A DNA stretch of 55,226 nt, taken from NCBI GenBank assembly GCA_025359245.1, contig JANYGW010000163.1, positions 1 through 55,226 on the forward strand. The letters run 5' to 3'. Positions 15,198-24,744 of the stretch are shown in pieces. The position numbers and the translations under genes are program-made. This stretch comes from Massilia sp. (GTDB taxonomy: Bacteria > Pseudomonadota > Gammaproteobacteria > Burkholderiales > Burkholderiaceae_D). Position 1 is the first letter of the stretch, and each line of letters begins with the position of its first letter. The notes beneath the pieces are model-generated. The model had not been told where the DNA came from. It ran no database searches and was given only the letters and a program-made list of their open reading frames with translations.

Positions 15198-17494
15198 GGG
15201 TGGCCGCTCTGCCCTCCCGGCATGTTGAACACGCCCTGCTCCTCCTTCCCCGGCGACACCGTCAAGCGTTCCGACTGGCCGAATTTCGGCCCCGCCACGC
15301 GCGGCATGTGGGCGTCGCCCGGCAGCTGGTCCAGCGGCGCCGACAGCCAGCGCGCCAGGAATGGCACCGCGCCGCTGATCGGATGCGCGATCGCGGCCGT
15401 GTTGCGCTTGCCCCAGGTCGCGCCGGCCAGCGTCGTGCCGTCCCTGGTCAGCTCGCCGATGGCGCGGTCCACCGCCGCCACCTGCACCGCGCGCCAGTTG
15501 GTGTAGCCGGATGGCAGCCAGCCTGCCGGCTGCTCGTCAAGCAGGCGCGCGATCACCAGCGGCCAGCGCGAATTGACCATGCCGATGGTCGCCTTGTCGT
15601 CCAGCGCCGCCAGCTCGCCATTGGCCCGGTCGTAAAACATGTCCTGCATCGACCACATGAACTGGCGCGCCAGCCGGTAGCCGGTCGACTCCACGCTGGC
15701 GTGCCCGCTCCAGCCCTTTTCCAGCTGCGCCAGAAATTCGGCGCGCAACGGATGGTCCTTGAGCGCTTCGGCGTCGAGCGCCTTGATGGCCCGCTCGCGC
15801 CACGCCGCGATGAACAGCGCGCGGTCATCGAGCGCCACGCCGTACACGTCATGCAGCTCGGCCTTCGCACCGAGCGCCATCAGGTCGTCGTGCACCTGCT
15901 TGTTGCGCGCCCCCAGGTCGAAGCCGCCGTCGCCGATCAATAGTGCGCCCTCGCCCATCAGCTGGCGGCTGTTGGCGCTCGACAGCTGGCCCTTGGCCGG
16001 ATTGATCACGCGCGGATAGTCGGCCGGCGCCAGAACGCCGTCGAACGAGGCCACCGACCCGTCGGCCGGCAGCGGAAAGCTGATGCCGATGCCGGCCTGG
16101 CCGCGATGCGGCAGCGGCCCGGCGATGGTCCAGCCGATATTGCCCTGGTCGTCGCCGGCCACAAAATTTTGCGCCGGGATGCCCAGCGTGGCCGCCACGT
16201 CCAGCGCCGCGGCCAGCGTATCGGCGGTCTCGAGCTTCTTCGGATTGGCGTTCAGCGCGCCGGGCGCGTGCGCGAGCCAGTGCAAGGCATAGACCTTGGC
16301 GCCGACCTCGATCAGCGGACCGCTGGAGGTTTCCCTGACCACGAATTTCTCGTCCGCCGCGCCTTTCACCAAAATGGTTTCGACCAGCGACACCGGGGTC
16401 TCCCAGCCGGCCGGCGTGAGCAGCTGTCCCGGCTTGGCGGGGTCGCGCCCCAGCGTGACCAGGTCGAGGAAATCGCCGTAGCTGTTGGTGTAGCCCCATG
16501 CCACGTGGCCGTTGCTGCCCACCACGACGGTCGGCAGCGCACCGGGCAGGGTCACGCCGACCACGCGGCGCGGCTTGCCCTGCGCGTCCGGGAACTGCAG
16601 GGCCAGCCGGTACCAGATGTTCGGCAGCGAAAGCCCCAGGTGCATGTCGTCGGACACGATCGCCGCGCCGTCCTTGCTGCGCGAGCCGGCCACGGCCCAG
16701 TTGTTGCTGCCCACCGCGTCGACGAATTCGGACGAGGCCAGCTTGACCGTGCCGTTCTCCTTTTTCGGCTGGCCCCACCAGGCTGGCGCCGTGGCCGGGA
16801 TTGGCGCGGACGGCGCGGCGCCGTCGGCGTCGATGCCCACATCCCACTGCGACGCATCGGGCAGCAGGAAGGCGCGCTGCGCCTCGTCGCTGTGCTCGAG
16901 CAGCCAGCCGCGCGCCAGTTCGCGCGGCAGCTGGTTGCCCTGCAAATCGAAGTACATCGCGCACACCACCAGCAGCGAATCGGCGGCCGTCCAGGGACGC
17001 GGCTTGACGCCGACCAGCGCGTATTCGAACGGCCTGGCGCCGAGCGCATCGAGGCCGTCGTTGATGCCGGCCACGTAGCGATCGAGGAAGCGCCGCTCGT
17101 CGGCCGGCATGGCCGCCAGCGCCAGCTCGGCGCGGGCGCGGAAGCGATGCAGGCGGTGCGCCTTGTCGAGCGCCAGCGCGCGCGTGCCGAACAGCTCGGC
17201 CAGTTCGCCGGCGCCGACCCGGCGCAGCAGGTCCATCTGGAAAAACCGTTCCTGGGCGTGCACATAGCCGGTCGCGTAGGCCAGGTCGCCGCGTTCGCCG
17301 CTGATCAGCGGCACGCCCTGCGCGTCGCGCGCGACCGTCACCGGGCCGCTCAGGCCGGCCGCCTTGATGCTGCCGTCCATGCTGCCCAGACTGGCGCGCA
17401 GGAATAGCCAGGCCGCCAGGCACGCCGCCAGCAACAACACCAGCAGGCCGATCAACAGCCGGACCGACCACACTTTCAGTGCACGCTTTTGCAT
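15179..17494 (-). CDS. Penicillin acylase family (N-terminal nucleophile) hydrolase, C-terminus frameshifted
   Basis: A 771-residue reading, close to the family's usual length. An N-terminal membrane anchor or signal (residues 8-32) suggests export to the periplasm. The precursor should self-cleave before Ser263 in GSNNWAV, the nucleophile of the beta chain, to give alpha and beta subunits. HAQERFFQMDLLRR and SDDMHLGLSLPNIWYR are also typical. Family members hydrolyse amide bonds in beta-lactams or acyl-homoserine lactones; which applies is unknown. The frame ends GGQSGHPCRRIS, whereas another frame carries the expected tail to 15096, so either a real one-base deletion or a sequencing error removes about 33 residues. 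No operon partner. Confidence 0.88.
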   Translation of the reverse strand: MQKRALKVWSVRLLIGLLVLLLAACLAAWLFLRASLGSMDGSIKAAGLSGPVTVARDAQGVPLISGERGDLAYATGYVHAQERFFQMDLLRRVGAGELAELFGTRALALDKAHRLHRFRARAELALAAMPADERRFLDRYVAGINDGLDALGARPFEYALVGVKPRPWTAADSLLVVCAMYFDLQGNQLPRELARGWLLEHSDEAQRAFLLPDASQWDVGIDADGAAPSAPIPATAPAWWGQPKKENGTVKLASSEFVDAVGSNNWAVAGSRSKDGAAIVSDDMHLGLSLPNIWYRLALQFPDAQGKPRRVVGVTLPGALPTVVVGSNGHVAWGYTNSYGDFLDLVTLGRDPAKPGQLLTPAGWETPVSLVETILVKGAADEKFVVRETSSGPLIEVGAKVYALHWLAHAPGALNANPKKLETADTLAAALDVAATLGIPAQNFVAGDDQGNIGWTIAGPLPHRGQAGIGISFPLPADGSVASFDGVLAPADYPRVINPAKGQLSSANSRQLMGEGALLIGDGGFDLGARNKQVHDDLMALGAKAELHDVYGVALDDRALFIAAWRERAIKALDAEALKDHPLRAEFLAQLEKGWSGHASVESTGYRLARQFMWSMQDMFYDRANGELAALDDKATIGMVNSRWPLVIARLLDEQPAGWLPSGYTNWRAVQVAAVDRAIGELTRDGTTLAGATWGKRNTAAIAHPISGAVPFLARWLSAPLDQLPGDAHMPRVAGPKFGQSERLTVSPGKEEQGVFNMPGGQSGHPCRRIS

Positions 17495-17659
17495 CGCTTT
17501 CCCCAGGGTTGGACTGGAAGGCAGTGTGCCAGAAAACGTGTGGCGTGAGAAACAAAATCGACGGCGCCGCGAGTTCCCCGATTGGGTTTGACGCAGCTCA
17601 GGCCTCGCGAGCGTCGGCCTTTTAAGCTAAACGGGCTACAACTGAATCGGGAGGCAGCG

Positions 17660-17941
17660 GTGCGATACTTGATTACGCTCTGCATGGCGGCGCTTGGGCT
17701 GGCCGGCTGCACCACGCCCGAGCAAAGGGCCGCCAACATGCAAGCCGAAATGAACACCATGATGACGGTCTACGGCCCGGCCTGCGCCAAATTGGGCTAC
17801 CCGGCCAATTCCGATCCGTGGCGCAGCTGCGTGCTGCAGCTCAGCGCGAAGGAGGATGCCGTGCGTTATGCCTATCCTCAGTACTATGCCGGTTTCGGCC
17901 GCCATTACTGGGGTGCTGGGGGTATGTGGGGTCCGTACTGA
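17660..17941 (+). CDS. Small putative lipoprotein
   Basis: 93 residues from a GTG at 17660, preceded by GGGAGG at a good distance; a longer frame from 17582 lacks a ribosome site. The N-terminus MRYLITLCMAALGLAGCTT is a lipoprotein signal with lipobox LAGC. The mature part is rich in Tyr, Gly and Trp near its end (YYAGFGRHYWGAGGMWGPY). Two further Cys (in PACAKLGY and RSCVLQL) may form a disulfide. The 3' 101 bp overlap the convergent deacetylase-like gene. Function unknown. Confidence 0.75.
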   Translation: MRYLITLCMAALGLAGCTTPEQRAANMQAEMNTMMTVYGPACAKLGYPANSDPWRSCVLQLSAKEDAVRYAYPQYYAGFGRHYWGAGGMWGPY

Positions 17942-18695
17942 CAAGCCGGCCGGCTTGCCTGCGTGCGAACTCATCTTTGGTTAGCGCCTCGCGCGTGGCA
18001 AGCAGGCGCTCGACCAGCCTTTGCGCATGCCGCACCAGCGCCGGATAATGCGCGTCGCGCGGATGCAGCGCCAGCCGCACCAGCGGCGCGCGGCCCGACA
18101 CGGCCGCCATCAGGGCCGCGTAGCGCGGCGACAGATAGCGCCCGATCCGGTTGCGGGCCGTGAACACCAGCGCCGGCGCCAGCGTCGACGCGGCCGGTTG
18201 CAGCAAATGAAAGCGCGCGTACGTCGTCGTGTAGATGAAGGGATAGTCGGCCAGCAGCGGCCACACGCGCCGGTCCAGCAGCCAGGCCGGCGCGACGAAG
18301 CCGCTGACCGGCCAGCCGCGCTCGGCGAACCAGGCCAGGCCCAGCTCGATGCGGCGGCGCGCCTCGCCCGCGCCGAGCGCGGCAAATTCACCCTCGCGCT
18401 GGCAATACACGGTGCGCAGCAAGCTCCCGCGCAGCGAGCGGTCCGAACGCGCCGTATCCATGTGGGTGTAACCGTGCAGCACCAGCTCGTGTCCTTCGCC
18501 CAGCAGGCGCTCCAGCGCCGCCTCGCAGGCCAGCGAACGCAGCGCACTGCCGTGATAGCGCGGCACCACCAGCCAGCTCAGCGGAATATCGGCCACGGCC
18601 CTGATCGCATGCAGCAAGTGCAGGCATTCGGACCAGGTGGCCGGCGCCACGTCATGGATCGCGACACACAGTGCCGGACGTTCAGTCGGGGACAC
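17841..18695 (-). CDS. DUF2334-type polysaccharide deacetylase family protein
   Basis: 284 residues from a GTG at 18695 with GGAG eight bases upstream; an ATG at 18749 would overlap the preceding gene by 68 bp. CVAIHDVAPATW near the start and LVLHGYTHMD (about residue 75) match the metal-binding motifs of NodB-like deacetylases of the DUF2334 group. GFVAPAWLL and LALHPRDAHYP are also typical. It probably removes acyl groups from a glycan. It overlaps the upstream glycosyltransferase gene by 14 bp, so the two are translationally coupled and likely act on the same sugar product. Its last 101 bp are antisense to the small lipoprotein gene. Confidence 0.82.
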   Translation of the reverse strand: MSPTERPALCVAIHDVAPATWSECLHLLHAIRAVADIPLSWLVVPRYHGSALRSLACEAALERLLGEGHELVLHGYTHMDTARSDRSLRGSLLRTVYCQREGEFAALGAGEARRRIELGLAWFAERGWPVSGFVAPAWLLDRRVWPLLADYPFIYTTTYARFHLLQPAASTLAPALVFTARNRIGRYLSPRYAALMAAVSGRAPLVRLALHPRDAHYPALVRHAQRLVERLLATREALTKDEFARRQAGRLVSTDPTYPQHPSNGGRNRHSTEDRHNARHPPSR

Positions 18696-19812
18696 AGAGC
18701 CGCTCCGCGTCAAGGTCGCCCTGCTCGGCGCTGGCCAGCAGCGCGGCATAGCGGCGCATCAGCTGGGGCAGGATGGTATTCCAGTCGTACAGCGCGCGCG
18801 CCCTGCAGCGCGCCGCCAGCGCCAGCGCGGCGCGGTCGCGCTCGAACAGCGCCACGATCCCGGCCGCCAGGCTGGCCGCGCAGTTGGGCGCGACCAGGAT
18901 GCCGGTGCTGTTGTCGACCAGCTCGGCCAGCGCGCCGCCGCCGGTGGCCACCACCGGCAAGCCGCACGCCATCGCTTCGAGCACGATCAGGCCGAAGGTC
19001 TCGCTGTCGCCCGGATGGACCAGCGCATCGCAACTGGCCAGCAGGCGCGCCAACTGGCGCTGGTCGTGCACGAACGGCAGCACGCGCGCGTGGGTCGAGC
19101 GCGGCAGCGCGGGGCCGGCGCCGACCAGCAGCAAGTGATACGGCCGCCCCAGCCTGGCCACGGCGGCGATCAGCACCGCCAGCTTTTTTTCGGGCGTGAA
19201 GCGGCCCGCGTACACCAGCAGGCGCGCGTCCGGCGGCAACTGCAGCAATCGGCGCAGCGCGGCGCTGCCCGCTTGCGGCGCAAACACGCCGCTGTCGATG
19301 CCGAGCGGCTGGTAGACGGCGCCGGCCACGCCCATGCCCGCCAGCTCCTGCGCCATCAGCCGGCTGGGCGCGAGCACCAGGTCGAATTGACGGTACAGCT
19401 GGCACAGATAGCGGCGCGTGGCGTGCATGGCGGCGCCGCCCAGCCGCGTCTGCACCCGGCGCGCCAGGTCGGAGTGGTAGTAGGCAACCGCCGGAATGCC
19501 CAGCCTGCGCTTGGCCTGCAATGCCGACCAGGCCGCCGGGCCGGCGTCGCCGGCCTCGATCAGGTCGGGCTGCAAGCGCTGCAGGATGCGGGCCGTGGCG
19601 CCGACCGCCAGCGGCAGCCGGAAACCCTGCAGTCCCGGCAATGCGAGACCTGGCACACGAACCAGCGCGCCGGCATCGCTGGCGATATTGGGGCTGAGGA
19701 TGCTGTGCCGCACGCGGCTGTGCTGGCGCAGCCAGGCCGCCTTGGCGTTCAGGTAGGTGGAAACGCCGCCGCCCTGGGCGGCATAGAACATGGTAATGTC
19801 GACGAAATGCAT
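18682..19812 (-). CDS. Glycosyltransferase family 4
   Basis: 376 residues. The N-terminal acceptor domain begins MHFVDITMFYAAQGGGVSTY with the Gly-rich loop of GT-B enzymes. YYHSDLARRV and PLGIDSGVF follow. The C-terminal donor domain has VYAGRFTPEKKLAVLI, VGAGP and SETFGLIVLEAMACGLPVVA, the E-x7-E region of the family. Cytosolic, transferring a sugar from a nucleotide donor. It is followed by the deacetylase-like gene in the same operon. Acceptor unknown; a cell-surface glycolipid or exopolysaccharide is plausible. Confidence 0.88.
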   Translation of the reverse strand: MHFVDITMFYAAQGGGVSTYLNAKAAWLRQHSRVRHSILSPNIASDAGALVRVPGLALPGLQGFRLPLAVGATARILQRLQPDLIEAGDAGPAAWSALQAKRRLGIPAVAYYHSDLARRVQTRLGGAAMHATRRYLCQLYRQFDLVLAPSRLMAQELAGMGVAGAVYQPLGIDSGVFAPQAGSAALRRLLQLPPDARLLVYAGRFTPEKKLAVLIAAVARLGRPYHLLLVGAGPALPRSTHARVLPFVHDQRQLARLLASCDALVHPGDSETFGLIVLEAMACGLPVVATGGGALAELVDNSTGILVAPNCAASLAAGIVALFERDRAALALAARCRARALYDWNTILPQLMRRYAALLASAEQGDLDAERLCVPD

Positions 19813-19892
19813 GCCCGTGTGCCCATTCTGTCAGCCCACGATAGCAGCGGACCTGGCACAGCGCTTGAGCGCACGCAAACGGTGCAGGGGCA

Positions 19893-21101
19893 CTAAAGTA
19901 CGCGCGCTGCGCGCAACCCGGCGATCATTGTCCCGTCGTAACCGAGCTCGCGCAGCACCTCGTCGGTGTGCTGGCCCAGCGTCGGACCGAGCCAGCGCGT
20001 GGCGCCCGGCGTGGCCGACAGCTTGGGCGTGATGGCCGGCATCTTGACCGGCGTGCCGTCGGCAAACTGATGCTGCTCGAACATGTCGCGCGCCAGGAAT
20101 TGCGGGTCCGTCATCATGTCGCGCACCGAATAGATTTTGCCGGCCGGGACATCGGCCGCCTGCAGCGTCGCCAGCGCGGCGGCGATGGTCTGGGTCGCGC
20201 ACCAGGCCTGGATCGCCTCGTCGATCTCGGCGCTGCGCGGCACGCGGCCGTCGTTGCGCGCCAGTTGCGGGTCGCCCGCCATGTCGATCCGGCCCATGGC
20301 CAGCATCAATCGCTTGAAGATCGCGTCGCCATTGCCGGCGATGACGATGTTCTCGCCGTCGCCGGTAGTATAGGTATTCGACGGCACGATGCCGGGCAGC
20401 GCGCCGCCGGTGCGTTCGCGCACCACCCCGGCGTGATCGAACTCGGGCACCAGCGACTCCATCAGGTTGAACACCGATTCGTACAGCGCGACGTCGACCA
20501 TCTGGCCCTGCCCTGCCGCGCGCCCGCCGGTGGCGTCGCGGTGGCGCAGCGCCACCATCGCGCCAATCACGCCGTGCAGCGCCGCCACCGAGTCGCCGAT
20601 CGACACGCCGACCCGCACCGGCGGGCGGTCCGGATGGCCCGACACATAGCGCAGCCCGCCCATCGATTCGCCGATCGCGCCGAAGCCCGGCTGGTCCTTC
20701 ATCGGCCCGGTCTGGCCGAAGCCGGACAGGCGCACCATGATCACGGCCGGGTTCTCGGCCTTCAGCTGCTCGTAGCCGATGCCCCATTTTTCCAGCACGC
20801 CGGGACGGTAGTTCTCGATGATGATGTCCGCTTCGAGCGCCAGCTGTTTGGCGATCGCGCGCCCGCGTTCATCCTTCAGGTTGAGCGTGATGCTTTTCTT
20901 GTTGCGCGACTGGACCGACCACCACAGCGAGGTGCCGTCCTTGAGGATGCGCCACTGCCGGATCGGATCGCCGCCGTCGGGCGCTTCGACCTTGATCACG
21001 TCGGCGCCGAATTCGCCCAGCATGCGCGCGCAGAACGGGCCGGCGATCAGCGTGCCCAGTTCGAGCACCTTGATGCCTTCCAGCGCGCCCTTGGCGATCA
21101 T
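19893..21101 (-). CDS. CaiB/BaiF family CoA-transferase
   Basis: 402 residues, the usual length of class III CoA-transferases. Seen: [69 protein letters not shown], and SIGDSVAAL, whose Asp fits the catalytic position. They move CoA between two carboxylic acids (formyl/oxalyl, carnitine, benzylsuccinate and others); the substrate is not evident. The ATG overlaps the recR stop by 4 bp, so it is read through from the dnaX-ybaB-recR operon, although no functional link is known. Confidence 0.92.
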   Translation of the reverse strand: MIAKGALEGIKVLELGTLIAGPFCARMLGEFGADVIKVEAPDGGDPIRQWRILKDGTSLWWSVQSRNKKSITLNLKDERGRAIAKQLALEADIIIENYRPGVLEKWGIGYEQLKAENPAVIMVRLSGFGQTGPMKDQPGFGAIGESMGGLRYVSGHPDRPPVRVGVSIGDSVAALHGVIGAMVALRHRDATGGRAAGQGQMVDVALYESVFNLMESLVPEFDHAGVVRERTGGALPGIVPSNTYTTGDGENIVIAGNGDAIFKRLMLAMGRIDMAGDPQLARNDGRVPRSAEIDEAIQAWCATQTIAAALATLQAADVPAGKIYSVRDMMTDPQFLARDMFEQHQFADGTPVKMPAITPKLSATPGATRWLGPTLGQHTDEVLRELGYDGTMIAGLRAARVL

Positions 21102-21688
21102 GTGGCGCGCCGGTCCAGCATGGCGCGCGCGATGGTGCCGGCATCCACGTATTCGAGCTCGCCGCCGACCGGCACGCCGCGCGCCAGGCGGCTGACCTTC
21201 AGGCCGCGCGCCTTGAGCATCTCGCTGATGTAGTGCGCGGTCGCCTCGCCTTCATTGGTGAAGTTGGTCGCCAGGACCACTTCGGCGACCACGCCGTCGG
21301 CGGCGCGCCCGACCAGTTTGTCGAGATGGATATCCTTGGGGCCGATCCCGTCCAGCGGCGACAAACGCCCCATCAGCACGAAGTACAGGCCCTTGTAGGT
21401 CAGGGTCTGCTCGATCATCATCTGGTCGGCCGGGGTCTCGACGACGCACAGCATGGCCGTATCGCGCGCCGTGTCCTGGCACAGGTCGCACACCTCGGTA
21501 TCGGCGAAGGTATTGCACATCGCGCAGTGGTGCACCGCGTCGACCGCCTGGTACAGCGCGCGCGACAGCATGGCCGCACCTTCACGGTCGTGCTGCAGCA
21601 AGTGGAATGCCATGCGCTGCGCCGACTTCGGGCCGACGCCGGGCAACCGGCGCAATGCCTCGGTCAGGAAGTCGAGCGACTTGGACAT
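21098..21688 (-). CDS. recR: Recombination mediator RecR
   Basis: 196 residues, full length. It has an N-terminal helix-hairpin-helix ([20 protein letters not shown]), a four-Cys zinc finger ([16 protein letters not shown]), a Toprim domain ([16 protein letters not shown]) and the C-terminal [16 protein letters not shown]alker-like segment. RecR works with RecO and RecF to load RecA at gaps. It is the third gene of the conserved dnaX-ybaB-recR order, 7 bp after ybaB. Confidence 0.97.
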   Translation of the reverse strand: MSKSLDFLTEALRRLPGVGPKSAQRMAFHLLQHDREGAAMLSRALYQAVDAVHHCAMCNTFADTEVCDLCQDTARDTAMLCVVETPADQMMIEQTLTYKGLYFVLMGRLSPLDGIGPKDIHLDKLVGRAADGVVAEVVLATNFTNEGEATAHYISEMLKARGLKVSRLARGVPVGGELEYVDAGTIARAMLDRRAT

Positions 21689-21695
21689 GGAATCC

Positions 21696-22022
21696 TTAGA
21701 ATGGCATCTTCATGCCGGGCGGCAGCTGCATGCCGGCGGTCAGGCCGCTCATTTTTTCGGCGGACGTCGCCTCAGCCTTGCGCACGGCGTCGTTGAAGGC
21801 GGCAGCGACCAGGTCTTCCAGCATGTCCTTGTCGTCGGCCAGCAGCGACGGATCGATGGTGACGCGCTTGACGTCGTTCTTGCACGTCATGACGACCTTG
21901 ACGAGGCCGGCGCCCGACTGGCCTTCGACTTCCACCAGCGCCAGCGCGTCCTGCGCCTTTTTCATATTGTCCTGCATGGCTTGCGCCTGTTTCATCAAAC
22001 CTGCGAGCTGGTTCTTCATCAT
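21696..22022 (-). CDS. ybaB: YbaB/EbfC family nucleoid-associated protein
   Basis: 108 residues from the ATG at 22022, chosen because GGAG lies 7 bases upstream of it; the ATG at 22028 lies too close to that site. [20 protein letters not shown] and the Gly/Met/Pro-rich C-terminus are typical. A small dimeric DNA-binding protein, usually encoded between dnaX and recR, as here. Confidence 0.95.
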   Translation of the reverse strand: MMKNQLAGLMKQAQAMQDNMKKAQDALALVEVEGQSGAGLVKVVMTCKNDVKRVTIDPSLLADDKDMLEDLVAAAFNDAVRKAEATSAEKMSGLTAGMQLPPGMKMPF

Positions 22023-22077
22023 GATCATTCTCCGACATTCAAAAAGTAAATAATAGGGGGACTGCAGTAGTCCGTGT

Positions 22078-24207
22078 TCAGGCTGCCGCTTGGACCGGCT
22101 TGACCGAGCCGGGCACGATAAAGGCGCCCAGGTCGCGCATCACATCCTTGACGAAGGCGTCGTTCATGACCGTGTCCTCCGCTTCGCGCTGGCAGGCGTC
22201 GCGGTAGGCGATCGCCTCCACGCTGGCGGTATACCAGACCTGGCCGATGTCGATCTCGACATGGATCTTGGTGTCGGCGAAGCGCTCCTGCAGCGCCGCC
22301 ATCAGCTTGTCGGTGTTGCCGCTGGCGCGCAGCGTATCGATCGGCACGCGCAGGCGAAAGGTGGCGACGTTGCCGTCCGGCGTGCACGACACCAGCTCGG
22401 TCTGAAACGCCAGCTGCTGGGCCACGCCGCGCAAAGGCAGTTGGGCCGCCAGCGCCGGCCAGTTGCCGTCCCAGTCCAGTTCGGGCACCGGGGTGATCAC
22501 ATAAACGGGCTTGGGCATGGCCGGCGCGCGCGCGGCGACCGGCGCGACGACGACGGCCGGGGCATCCTGGGCGACGGCGGTATCGTCCGAAAATTCGGTG
22601 GCCCACGATGGCGGCTCTTCGTCGGTGTCGCTGTCCTGATATTGCGCCTCGGGCGCGGGCGCTGTTTGCGCTGCCTGGACCGGCGCGGCGGCAGCGGCTT
22701 GCGGCTGCTCCCACGGTGGCGCGGCCTTCGGTGCGGACGGCGGCGCTTCGGGCGCAGGCGCTGCGACGGCCGGCGGCGCAGCGGCGGCATCGGCCTGGTT
22801 CGACATCGCGGTCGGACGGCGCGGCGCGGCCTGGCGCCCGCCGCTGGCGGCACGCGCCGCTTCGAGCGCGGCGTTGATCGCGGCGCGCGCCGCATTCGCC
22901 GGCGCGGCCGCGGGCGCTGCCTGTTGTTGTTGAACTGGCGGCGCGGCCTGCTGCACTGGCCGCGGCGCCGGCGGCGGCGCCACCGCCGCATGGCTGGCGA
23001 CGGCCGCCGAAGCGGCGCGTGCCGGCGGCGCCGCTGCCGGACGCGGACCCGGCGCGGCCGGACGCACCGATGCCGGACCTGCCGGCGCCGCGCCTTCGGC
23101 ACCGCCGTTACCCGGGCGGAAAGCGAGCATGCGCAGCAAGGTCATGGTGAAGCCGGCGTATTCGTCCGGCGCCAGGCCGATTTCGTTACGGCCGTGCACA
23201 GCAATCTGGTAATACAACTGGACTTCCTGGGCGTCGAAGGCGGCGGCCAGGCGATGGATATCAGCCAGCTCGGGCAAGTCTTCGGGCACCGCCGTCGGCA
23301 CGCTTTGTGCCAGCGCGATCCGGTGCAGCAGCGTGCCCAGGTCTTGCAGCGCGCCGTTGTACGACAGGCTGCGGCTGGCCATTTCATCGGCTACCGCCAT
23401 CAGGTCGGCGCCGTCCTGGCTGACCAGCGCGTCGAGCAGGCGGATCAGATAGGACTGGTCAAGCGCGCCGAGCATGCCCTGCACCGCTTCGAGCGTGACC
23501 TGTCCGGCCGCATACGCGATCGCCTGGTCGGTCAGCGACAGCGCGTCGCGCATCGACCCGTGCGCGCCCTGGGCCAGCAGGCGCAAGGCCGGCTGTTCGA
23601 AGGTGATGCCTTCCTGGCCGAGGATGTTGTCGAGGTGGCTGATGATGTGCCCGGGCGGCATCTGCTTCAGGTTGAACTGGAGGCAGCGCGACAGCACCGT
23701 CACGGGAATTTTTTGCGGGTCGGTGGTGGCCAGGATGAACTTGACGTGCTCGGGTGGCTCTTCCAGCGTCTTCAGCATCGAGTTGAAGGCGTGGTTGGTC
23801 AGCATGTGCACCTCATCGATCATGTAGACCTTGAAGCGCGCATTCGACGGTGCGTACACGGCCTGCTCGAGCAGCTGCGCCATTTCATCGACGCCGCGGT
23901 TCGACGCCGCGTCCATCTCGATATAGTCGACGAAGCGGCCCGCGTCGATCGCGGTGCACGCCTCGCACACGCCGCACGGGGTGGCGGTGATGCCGCCGTT
24001 GCCGTCCGGGCCGATGCAATTGAGCGACTTGGCAAGGATGCGCGACAGCGTCGTCTTGCCGACGCCGCGCGTGCCGGTGAACAAATACGCGTGGTGGAGG
24101 CGGCCCGTTTGCAGCGCGTGCGACAGTGCGCGCACCACGTGCTCCTGGCCGACGAGCGTTTCGAAGTTTTTAGGACGGTATTTGCGGGCGAGGACTTGAT
24201 AGGACAT
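22078..24207 (-). CDS. dnaX: DNA polymerase III subunits gamma/tau
   Basis: 709 residues. The clamp-loader ATPase begins [20 protein letters not shown]. It has Walker [10 protein letters not shown], a four-Cys zinc module (C-x8-CGVCEAC region), Walker [10 protein letters not shown] and the SRC sensor (TVLSRCLQF). Residues about 370-555 are an Ala/Pro-rich linker, and the tau-specific C-terminal domain V follows. No A-rich slippery heptamer is visible in the linker, so a shorter gamma form made by programmed frameshifting as in E. coli is not supported. First gene of dnaX-ybaB-recR, with the 4.5S RNA gene just upstream. Confidence 0.97.
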   Translation of the reverse strand: MSYQVLARKYRPKNFETLVGQEHVVRALSHALQTGRLHHAYLFTGTRGVGKTTLSRILAKSLNCIGPDGNGGITATPCGVCEACTAIDAGRFVDYIEMDAASNRGVDEMAQLLEQAVYAPSNARFKVYMIDEVHMLTNHAFNSMLKTLEEPPEHVKFILATTDPQKIPVTVLSRCLQFNLKQMPPGHIISHLDNILGQEGITFEQPALRLLAQGAHGSMRDALSLTDQAIAYAAGQVTLEAVQGMLGALDQSYLIRLLDALVSQDGADLMAVADEMASRSLSYNGALQDLGTLLHRIALAQSVPTAVPEDLPELADIHRLAAAFDAQEVQLYYQIAVHGRNEIGLAPDEYAGFTMTLLRMLAFRPGNGGAEGAAPAGPASVRPAAPGPRPAAAPPARAASAAVASHAAVAPPPAPRPVQQAAPPVQQQQAAPAAAPANAARAAINAALEAARAASGGRQAAPRRPTAMSNQADAAAAPPAVAAPAPEAPPSAPKAAPPWEQPQAAAAAPVQAAQTAPAPEAQYQDSDTDEEPPSWATEFSDDTAVAQDAPAVVVAPVAARAPAMPKPVYVITPVPELDWDGNWPALAAQLPLRGVAQQLAFQTELVSCTPDGNVATFRLRVPIDTLRASGNTDKLMAALQERFADTKIHVEIDIGQVWYTASVEAIAYRDACQREAEDTVMNDAFVKDVMRDLGAFIVPGSVKPVQAAA

Positions 24208-24322
24208 GCTGGGATTTTACCGTATATAGCGCCGAAAGAAGCCATTGTAACAAGCTATGGCGAAGCGGCAAACTTACGGAAAAACAGGGGGATGGGGTAA
24301 CGCGAAAAACGACAATGAAAGG

Positions 24323-24420
24323 AGGCGAGCCTGATCTGCGGCACTTATGGTTTATAGCCGTGGCTGCTTCGTTCCCGACCTGACCAGGTTAGCCATTCCA
24401 CAATGCGCAGGGGCCCGCCA
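24323..24420 (-). ncRNA. ffs: 4.5S RNA (small bacterial SRP RNA)
   Basis: On the minus strand the apical domain GGTCAGGTCGGGAACGAAG then CAGCC is the conserved SRP RNA tetraloop and symmetric-loop region that binds Ffh. The outer stem is formed by GGCGGGCC at the 5' end and GGCTCGCC at the 3' end. Length is about 98 nt, as in the small SRP RNA class. The position directly upstream of dnaX is common in beta- and gammaproteobacteria. Confidence 0.93.
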
Positions 24421-24426
24421 GCGGCA

Positions 24427-24432
24427 ATTATA
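24427..24432 (-). promoter_or_regulatory. -10 element of ffs
   Basis: TATAAT on the minus strand, 7 bp before the inferred 5' end of the 4.5S RNA. No convincing -35 hexamer is seen at 16-18 bp, as often in strong stable-RNA promoters helped by upstream elements. Confidence 0.55.
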
Positions 24433-24483
24433 ACCGACCGTGGCGGTTTGTGTGGGCGCTGTGTGTTCTCCGTCACGCAGCCG

Positions 24484-24720
24484 CAGCATGGATCCCCGTG
24501 CGCGCACCGGTGTCCGGAATAAATATGTTGACGCAATACGTTCGGTGAGCATGCGGCCACGCAGAATTTGCGGCCGTTGTTCGACCCACAGCAGTGAACC
24601 AATCTTGTATTTCAAGTCTCTCTTACTCGATTTCTGTAGCTGTTCAACGCCCAATTGGCATACGCCCCATGTCAAGAATTTTATTCCGGACACCAGTGCG
24701 TGCGCGCGAGGATGACGGCG
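24484..24720. repeat. Arm of dispersed palindromic repeat, interrupted by an insertion
   Basis: CAGCATGGATCCCC at 24484-24497 and GAGGATGACGGCGG from 24708 together match one continuous arm of the repeat family (compare 40210-40237). They are separated by a MITE-like insertion with an 8-bp duplication. The 24208-24744 interval otherwise holds only the 4.5S RNA. Confidence 0.6.
24506..24697. mobile_element. MITE-like element with terminal inverted repeats
   Basis: The left end ACCGGTGTCCGGAATAAA (24506-24523) and the right end TTTATTCCGGACACCAGT (24680-24697) are inverted copies, 17 of 18 matching. They are flanked by GTGCGCGC at 24498-24505 and 24700-24707, an apparent 8-bp target duplication with two extra bases (GC) on the right. 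About 192 bp with no coding capacity, so it would need a transposase in trans. Part of the interior (from 24603, CTTGTATTTCAAGTCTC) recurs at 40244. The IS family is not assigned. Confidence 0.6.
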
Positions 24721-24744
24721 GCAGGGCCGTCGGCTTTGACTGCG

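Noticed and set aside
23700..23720. A-run on the dnaX coding strand as a programmed frameshift site
   Set aside because: The A6 run is in the ATPase domain (DPQKIPV), not in the linker where gamma would end, and lacks the E. coli heptamer and hairpin arrangement.
24339..24694. Short minus-strand frames overlapping the 4.5S RNA
   Set aside because: They read through the SRP RNA and the MITE-like element, with no ribosome sites and no family similarity.
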